NCBI RefSeq assembly: GCF_029837695.1
Contig: NZ_JAOEEA010000010.1
Coordinates: forward strand, 162,151 to 226,150
DNA length: 64,000 nt
Origin: Pseudomonas sp. GD04019
Lineage (GTDB): Bacteria; Pseudomonadota; Gammaproteobacteria; Pseudomonadales; Pseudomonadaceae
Direction of reading: 5' to 3'
Shown here: in pieces, positions 60,195 through 64,000 of the stretch
Layout: each line of letters starts with the position of its first letter
Numbering within the stretch: the first letter of the stretch is position 1
The notes under the pieces: generated by a model
The model's database searches: none
Told to the model about the DNA's origin: nothing
Seen by the model: the letters and a program-made list of their open reading frames with translations, nothing else
Made by a program: the position numbers and the translations under genes

Positions 60195-61336
60195 CCATTA
60201 CCTCCAATCACCAGGCGTGCGCTGACGCCGCTGTCTTCACGGCTCGCCGAGCCCATGTCCACCGCCAGCCCAGCCTCCTGCAGGCGCGTACGCAGGCTCT
60301 CCAGCGAGGCAAAATCGTTGGCCTGCAGGTTAAGCGCCAGGTCGCCGCGCTGAGCATTGAAGTCCAGCTGCTGTACCTGCACCTTCGCGCCTTCCTGATT
60401 GATCGCCGCGGCGGCCTGATCGAGCAGGCTGAGTAACTGGCTCTGCCCTCCTCCTTCGGCCTCGGCCAGGTGCTGGTCGAACTGCGCACGCAGGTTGATC
60501 AATTTGCTGTCGTCGGGGAACAGCTCGCGGTACAGCTCCTGACTGGCCTGGGCATAACGTTCACCCTCGCGCTGCAGGTACCAGCCCTGAGCCAGATTGA
60601 AACCCCATTGCAGCACCAGACACAGACCGACCAGCGCAGCCAGCGGCCTCCAGCGCTGCCACTGACCGGACGGCTCGCGCCGGGCAAACGGGCCCTGCGC
60701 CAGATTGCACTGGGCCCGCTGTTGCGCCAGCCAGGGCAACAGCTGGGTCACTTCATGAGTCTCGTCGACGTCCGCGGGCGCCGGTTGGCCGCTCGCCACA
60801 TAGGCGACCCGAGGGGATGGGCAGAGCGCGGCCAGTTGCGGCCAATCCTCGCTGCGCAGGGCCAGACGCGCCTCACCGGTGCCGCCGAGCAGCCAGCGAT
60901 CGCCCAGGCACAGCAGCTGACTGCCCTCCTCGACCAGCAGATCGGCATCCACCTCGATGCGCTGCGGCGGGTTGTCGCCACACAGCGCCAGCCAGCCGGA
61001 CAGCCACACACGGCGCACCGCATAGACCCGATGACGACCATCGGCCAGTTGGCCGCCAACGCTCAGGTGAAACTGCTCCACATCCTCGGCCAGCAGCTCC
61101 TCCACGGCGAACGGCAATGCCTTCTGCAGCCAGCGCGCCTTGGTGGTGGGCAGCTGTACGGCGCAGACGGTCACCGCCTCCACCGGCAGCACCAGGCGCC
61201 AGGCCTGATCCTCATGCGGCAGCGCTTCGGCGAAGGGGCGCTGGCTGCAGATATCGCCATCGACCCGCCAAACCGGCAGATCGGTCGCCGTTTCGGCACA
61301 GGCCTGTGGCGGAAGAAAAACGCTGAGCAGACTCAT
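60191..61336 (-). CDS. xcpY: Type II secretion protein L (XcpY/GspL)
   Basis: 381 residues. A cytoplasmic actin-like N-terminal region (1-225) with VCAVQLPTTKARWLQKALPF, then AVEELL, one membrane helix at about 240-258 (LAALVGLCLVLQWGFNLAQ), and a periplasmic domain. It anchors the XcpR ATPase to the membrane and pairs with XcpZ. Overlaps xcpX and xcpZ by four bases each. Confidence 0.92.
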   Translation of the reverse strand: MSLLSVFLPPQACAETATDLPVWRVDGDICSQRPFAEALPHEDQAWRLVLPVEAVTVCAVQLPTTKARWLQKALPFAVEELLAEDVEQFHLSVGGQLADGRHRVYAVRRVWLSGWLALCGDNPPQRIEVDADLLVEEGSQLLCLGDRWLLGGTGEARLALRSEDWPQLAALCPSPRVAYVASGQPAPADVDETHEVTQLLPWLAQQRAQCNLAQGPFARREPSGQWQRWRPLAALVGLCLVLQWGFNLAQGWYLQREGERYAQASQELYRELFPDDSKLINLRAQFDQHLAEAEGGGQSQLLSLLDQAAAAINQEGAKVQVQQLDFNAQRGDLALNLQANDFASLESLRTRLQEAGLAVDMGSASREDSGVSARLVIGGNG

Positions 61337-62286
61337 TCCTCGGACTCCTCGACGGGCATGGGCGCCAGGCCCTCCTGCCCCAGATCGCGCGCCATGACAC
61401 GCACGCGCCCATCATTACCACGTTGCAGATAGCTGGCCAGCACCTGGCGCCGGTCACCCAGCAGCACTTCGGTGGTGACACGAAAATACTGGCTACCGGT
61501 GAGCAGCCCCTGAGGGCTCACCGCATAGGCGGTCAGCTGCTGGGTGAACGCACCGGTATCACGGTAACCGGTACGCCCGCGCCCCTCGATCACCGTTTTC
61601 AGCGCCGACTCGGGGATGTTGTCACCCAGGCAGGCCAGCACTTGGGCGCTGGCGGTATTGATATTCAGCCCGATGTCTCTGGGCAACGCACTGACGAAGG
61701 GCGCCAGGCGCCGGTAGTCGGCCTCGTTCATGCCCAGCAGCAGGCGCAGTTCGGAGACATCGGCGATGCGCCCTACCCCGGTCCGATAGGGCGGCTTGAG
61801 CAGCAGGTACTGATCGTCCTCCGCGCCGGACATGCCGCCGGGGTCCTGATCGCCATCGACCCAATCCAGCAGGCGATCGGCATAGGCCGGGCTCAGCTGC
61901 AATGTCTGCAACAGCCGACGCAGCCGCAGCAGCGCCTGCTTTCCGGCCTCGCCATCGGCGGCCAGGCTGTTGAGGTTGAAGCGTCCGGACAGGTCCTCGA
62001 TGCGCAGGCGCAGCTCGCCGCCTTCGTCCAGCGTGAAACTCAGCTTGGGATTGGCCCAGGGCTCGGCCAGGTGATCCACCTGGTCGGTGCCCAGATCACG
62101 CCGCAACATGGCCTTGGCCAGCAGCTCACCGCCCTCAGCGTAGTACTGCGCCTGGCGCACCAACAACTGATTGCCGGTGCTGCGGATCGCCAGTTGCTGG
62201 CGCAGCAGCAGTGCAGCGCAGATGATGGTCACCAGCGCCACCACCAGCAGCACGGTGATCAGCGCCACCCCGCGTTGGCGCCTCAT
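61333..62286 (-). CDS. xcpX: Type II secretion minor pseudopilin K (XcpX/GspK)
   Basis: 317 residues. Prepilin-like start MRRQRGVALITVLLVVALVT: cleavage after the Gly, but no Glu at +5, as usual for GspK. The large globular domain has LSGRFNLNSLAADGEAG and LLDWVDGDQDPGG typical of GspK. With XcpV and XcpW it caps the pseudopilus tip. Confidence 0.94.
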   Translation of the reverse strand: MRRQRGVALITVLLVVALVTIICAALLLRQQLAIRSTGNQLLVRQAQYYAEGGELLAKAMLRRDLGTDQVDHLAEPWANPKLSFTLDEGGELRLRIEDLSGRFNLNSLAADGEAGKQALLRLRRLLQTLQLSPAYADRLLDWVDGDQDPGGMSGAEDDQYLLLKPPYRTGVGRIADVSELRLLLGMNEADYRRLAPFVSALPRDIGLNINTASAQVLACLGDNIPESALKTVIEGRGRTGYRDTGAFTQQLTAYAVSPQGLLTGSQYFRVTTEVLLGDRRQVLASYLQRGNDGRVRVMARDLGQEGLAPMPVEESEE

Positions 62287-62996
62287 ATTTGCGGCTCCTG
62301 CGGCAGCTCCGGGCTGGGCTCTTCCGGCAACAGCTCGCCGCCGTCTTCTGCCCCATCCTCGCCATTGGGCGGTGTGACCTGCTCCTGCGGCGGCATCTCC
62401 GGCATGCGCCAGAGGCGCCGCAGCTCGCCGTAGTAACGGTGTTCGATGGTCAGCTCGACGGCCTTGGGCAACTGACGCAGCGCCTCGTCGGCGCGACTGT
62501 TGGCCGCCGGCCAGCTCTGCAGCCAGCGGCCTTCTTCATCGAGAAAGCGCAGCTCGAAGCGCTTGACCCCCTCCAGCGCCTGCTGCACCCGCGGCTGGCT
62601 GTCCTGGGCCTGATCCAGCACCGACCAGTAGGCGCGCTGCCAGCGCTCGCCTTCCAACTGCCAGCGCACCCGCTGCAAGGTGGCCCGCGGCTGGCCAAGC
62701 GGATTGCGCCAACCGCTGCGCGTGAACTCCAGCTGGGTATCGCGCCCGCTGTCGCCACGCATGGAAGGCAGCGGGTCGCCCAGCGGGTCACGCACCGGGC
62801 GTGCATTCACCTGCAGCAGATCGCGTTCGAAGGCGGCCATGGCCTTGGTCAGCTCACGTAGACGCTGCTCTTGCTCGCGCTGGCCGCGGTCGGTCTGCAT
62901 CACGCTGTCGAGCATGCGGTAGGTGGCCATGGCCAGCAGGGCGAAGATGGCGATGGCGATCAGCACCTCCAGCAGGGTAAAGCCACGTTGCCTCAT
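62283..62996 (-). CDS. xcpW: Type II secretion minor pseudopilin J (XcpW/GspJ)
   Basis: 237 residues from ATG 62996. Prepilin peptidase site MRQRG-FTLLEVLIAIAIFA, with Glu at +5. The globular domain begins TYRMLDSVMQTDRGQREQEQ. A Pro/Glu-rich C-terminal tail of about 35 residues (PPNGEDGAEDGGELLPEEPS) is present, as in some Pseudomonas XcpW. Overlaps both neighbours by four bases. Confidence 0.94.
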   Translation of the reverse strand: MRQRGFTLLEVLIAIAIFALLAMATYRMLDSVMQTDRGQREQEQRLRELTKAMAAFERDLLQVNARPVRDPLGDPLPSMRGDSGRDTQLEFTRSGWRNPLGQPRATLQRVRWQLEGERWQRAYWSVLDQAQDSQPRVQQALEGVKRFELRFLDEEGRWLQSWPAANSRADEALRQLPKAVELTIEHRYYGELRRLWRMPEMPPQEQVTPPNGEDGAEDGGELLPEEPSPELPQEPQI

Positions 62997-63382
62997 GGCT
63001 CGACCCCGACGAAGCCACTGAGGGTGACCAGCGCGTTGTCCTCGATCTTGCCGCGCAGGCCGCGCTCGGGACGCAACGCCACCCGCACGGTGACGCGCAG
63101 CATCTCCGGCTCGCTGGTGGCCTGCACTTCGCTCTGCCACAGCCAGCGGCGGCCGGCGTATGTCTCCTCGCCCTGCTCGCGCCCCTCGCCCGGAGGACTG
63201 TCCGCCAGCTGGATATCCTGCAGGCGGTTGTCCGCCAGCCAGGTGGCGAAGGTCTTGTCCTCCAGCCGGGCAGCGGTCTTCAGCGAGCGGGCGCTGGCGC
63301 TGAGCACGCTGGCGGCGACCACGGCGAAGATCGCCAGGGCCACCAACACCTCGAGCAGGGTGAAGCCACGGGCTCGCCTCAT
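62993..63382 (-). CDS. xcpV: Type II secretion minor pseudopilin I (XcpV/GspI)
   Basis: 129 residues, the family length. Site MRRARG-FTLLEVLVALAIFA with Glu at +5, then VVAASVLSASARSLKTAARL and a small beta domain (GRRWLWQSEVQATSEPEMLR). It nucleates the pseudopilus tip complex with XcpW and XcpX. Start overlaps the xcpU stop. Confidence 0.94.
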   Translation of the reverse strand: MRRARGFTLLEVLVALAIFAVVAASVLSASARSLKTAARLEDKTFATWLADNRLQDIQLADSPPGEGREQGEETYAGRRWLWQSEVQATSEPEMLRVTVRVALRPERGLRGKIEDNALVTLSGFVGVEP

Positions 63383-63915
63383 CCGGAGCGCCCCTTGGCA
63401 TTTTCCGGCTTCAGCTGCGGCTCGGCGAAGCCATCGCTGCTCAGCAGCAGCACCGGCGCGCCGCGCTCGCGACCACCGGCCAGACGCAGGGTGAAGGGCG
63501 TCAGCTCGCCACTGGAGAGAATCAGCAGCTGTGGCGGCTTGGGTCCGGACTTTTCCTTGTCGCCCTTGGCCGTCGGCAGGCCGACATTCTGGTCTTCCAC
63601 CTCGATGCTCAGCTCGACCCACTCCGGCAACTCGTGAATCCTGTTATCCAGCGGCTCCCAGCGCGACTTCAACGGCTCGTAGCGCAGCACCTGGTAGCTG
63701 TGCGCCTCGAAGCGCACGCCGTACTCGCGGTTATCCAGCACGGCCTCGTCGAGCAGGACGCGCAGCAGGCTGTTGAGGCGATCGGCCTCGTCATTGAGCT
63801 TGCGCGCGGGGCTGCTGGCGAGGCCGCTGCCGATCACGGCGAGGCTGGTCAGCACGCCGAGCAGGACCAGCACCACCAGCAACTCGATGAGAGTGAAGCC
63901 CCGCGCAGCTCGCAT
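63379..63915 (-). CDS. xcpU: Type II secretion minor pseudopilin H (XcpU/GspH)
   Basis: 178 residues. Site MRAARG-FTLIELLVVLVLLG with Glu at +5; globular part with LNSLLRVLLDEAVLDNREYG and LSSGELTPFTLRL, as in GspH. Connects the tip complex to the XcpT fibre. It starts seven bases after the xcpT stop. Confidence 0.94.
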   Translation of the reverse strand: MRAARGFTLIELLVVLVLLGVLTSLAVIGSGLASSPARKLNDEADRLNSLLRVLLDEAVLDNREYGVRFEAHSYQVLRYEPLKSRWEPLDNRIHELPEWVELSIEVEDQNVGLPTAKGDKEKSGPKPPQLLILSSGELTPFTLRLAGGRERGAPVLLLSSDGFAEPQLKPENAKGRSG

Positions 63916-63921
63916 CGAAAA

Positions 63922-64000
63922 TCAAAGGTCCCAGTTACCGATATCGGCGTTGGTACCGTCGCCACCTTCCTGGCCGTCAGCGCCGAGAGAATACAGGTCA
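63922..64000 (-). CDS. xcpT: Type II secretion major pseudopilin G (XcpT/GspG), 3' end only
   Basis: The last 25 codons of a gene that continues beyond the window. DLYSLGADGQEGGDGTNADI, then GNWDL, is the calcium-site end of major pseudopilins (LGADG ... ADIGNW). Position upstream of xcpU confirms the call. Confidence 0.9.
   Translation of the reverse strand, partial: DLYSLGADGQEGGDGTNADIGNWDL

Overview
This is a GC-rich, densely coded Pseudomonas chromosome segment. The gene neighbourhoods match the P. aeruginosa lineage: the atu acyclic-terpene genes, etfAB/ETF-QO beside a PlaF-type phospholipase, and pepN-nadK-fadH-tRNA-xcp in the usual order. Species-level placement and locus comparisons are from memory; no search was run. 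There are no rRNA genes, CRISPR arrays or intact insertion sequences.

Layout. (1) 1-3.8 kb: end of the atu operon (atuE partial, atuF, atuG), with an inverted pair of REP-like palindromes between each gene. (2) 3.8-10.1 kb, minus strand: VWA lipoprotein, ECF sigma factor, anti-sigma factor, large membrane protein, small lipoprotein. (3) 10.2-12.8 kb, minus strand: amidase followed by a membrane desaturase. (4) 13.2-26.2 kb, plus strand: an accessory cluster of fatty acyl-AMP ligase, LuxR-type regulator, acyl carrier protein, a fused aminotransferase/acyl-ACP-reductase-like protein, acyl-CoA dehydrogenase-like enzyme, two diiron desaturases, a flavin/2Fe-2S reductase, a HIT protein, a Baeyer-Villiger-type monooxygenase and a small membrane protein. 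(5) 26.3-30 kb: MocR regulator and a three-gene OmpA/DUF4398/solute-binding operon. (6) 30-34.7 kb: plaF-like lipase, etfBA and divergent ETF-QO sharing a PsrA-like box. (7) 35-42.5 kb: RND exporter, YCF48-like protein, DUF1329 (plus a broken second copy) and DUF1302, a set for hydrophobic compounds at the envelope. (8) 42.8-59.2 kb: pepN, DUF2797, DUF1315, rhomboid, phosphatase, nadK, DUF1853, cNMP-binding/rhodanese protein, PLP enzyme, coiled-coil protein, NTF2-like protein, fadH, a nitrilase-fold protein, an AraC regulator and a 28-residue peptide. (9) 59.4-64 kb: tRNA-Asp, tRNA-Val and the distal xcp type II secretion operon (xcpZ to partial xcpT).

How the pieces fit. The most interesting part is region 4. 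The ligase would activate a fatty acid and load it on the ACP. The dehydrogenase and desaturases would add unsaturation. The fusion protein would reduce the acyl-ACP to an aldehyde and transaminate it to a primary amine. This is the logic of the fatty-amine arm of tambjamine biosynthesis (TamA/TamT/TamH), but no pyrrole-forming genes are present, so the end product should differ. The two promoter regions of the cluster share an 18-bp dyad that may be the LuxR protein's operator. The divergent amidase/desaturase pair may belong to the same system.
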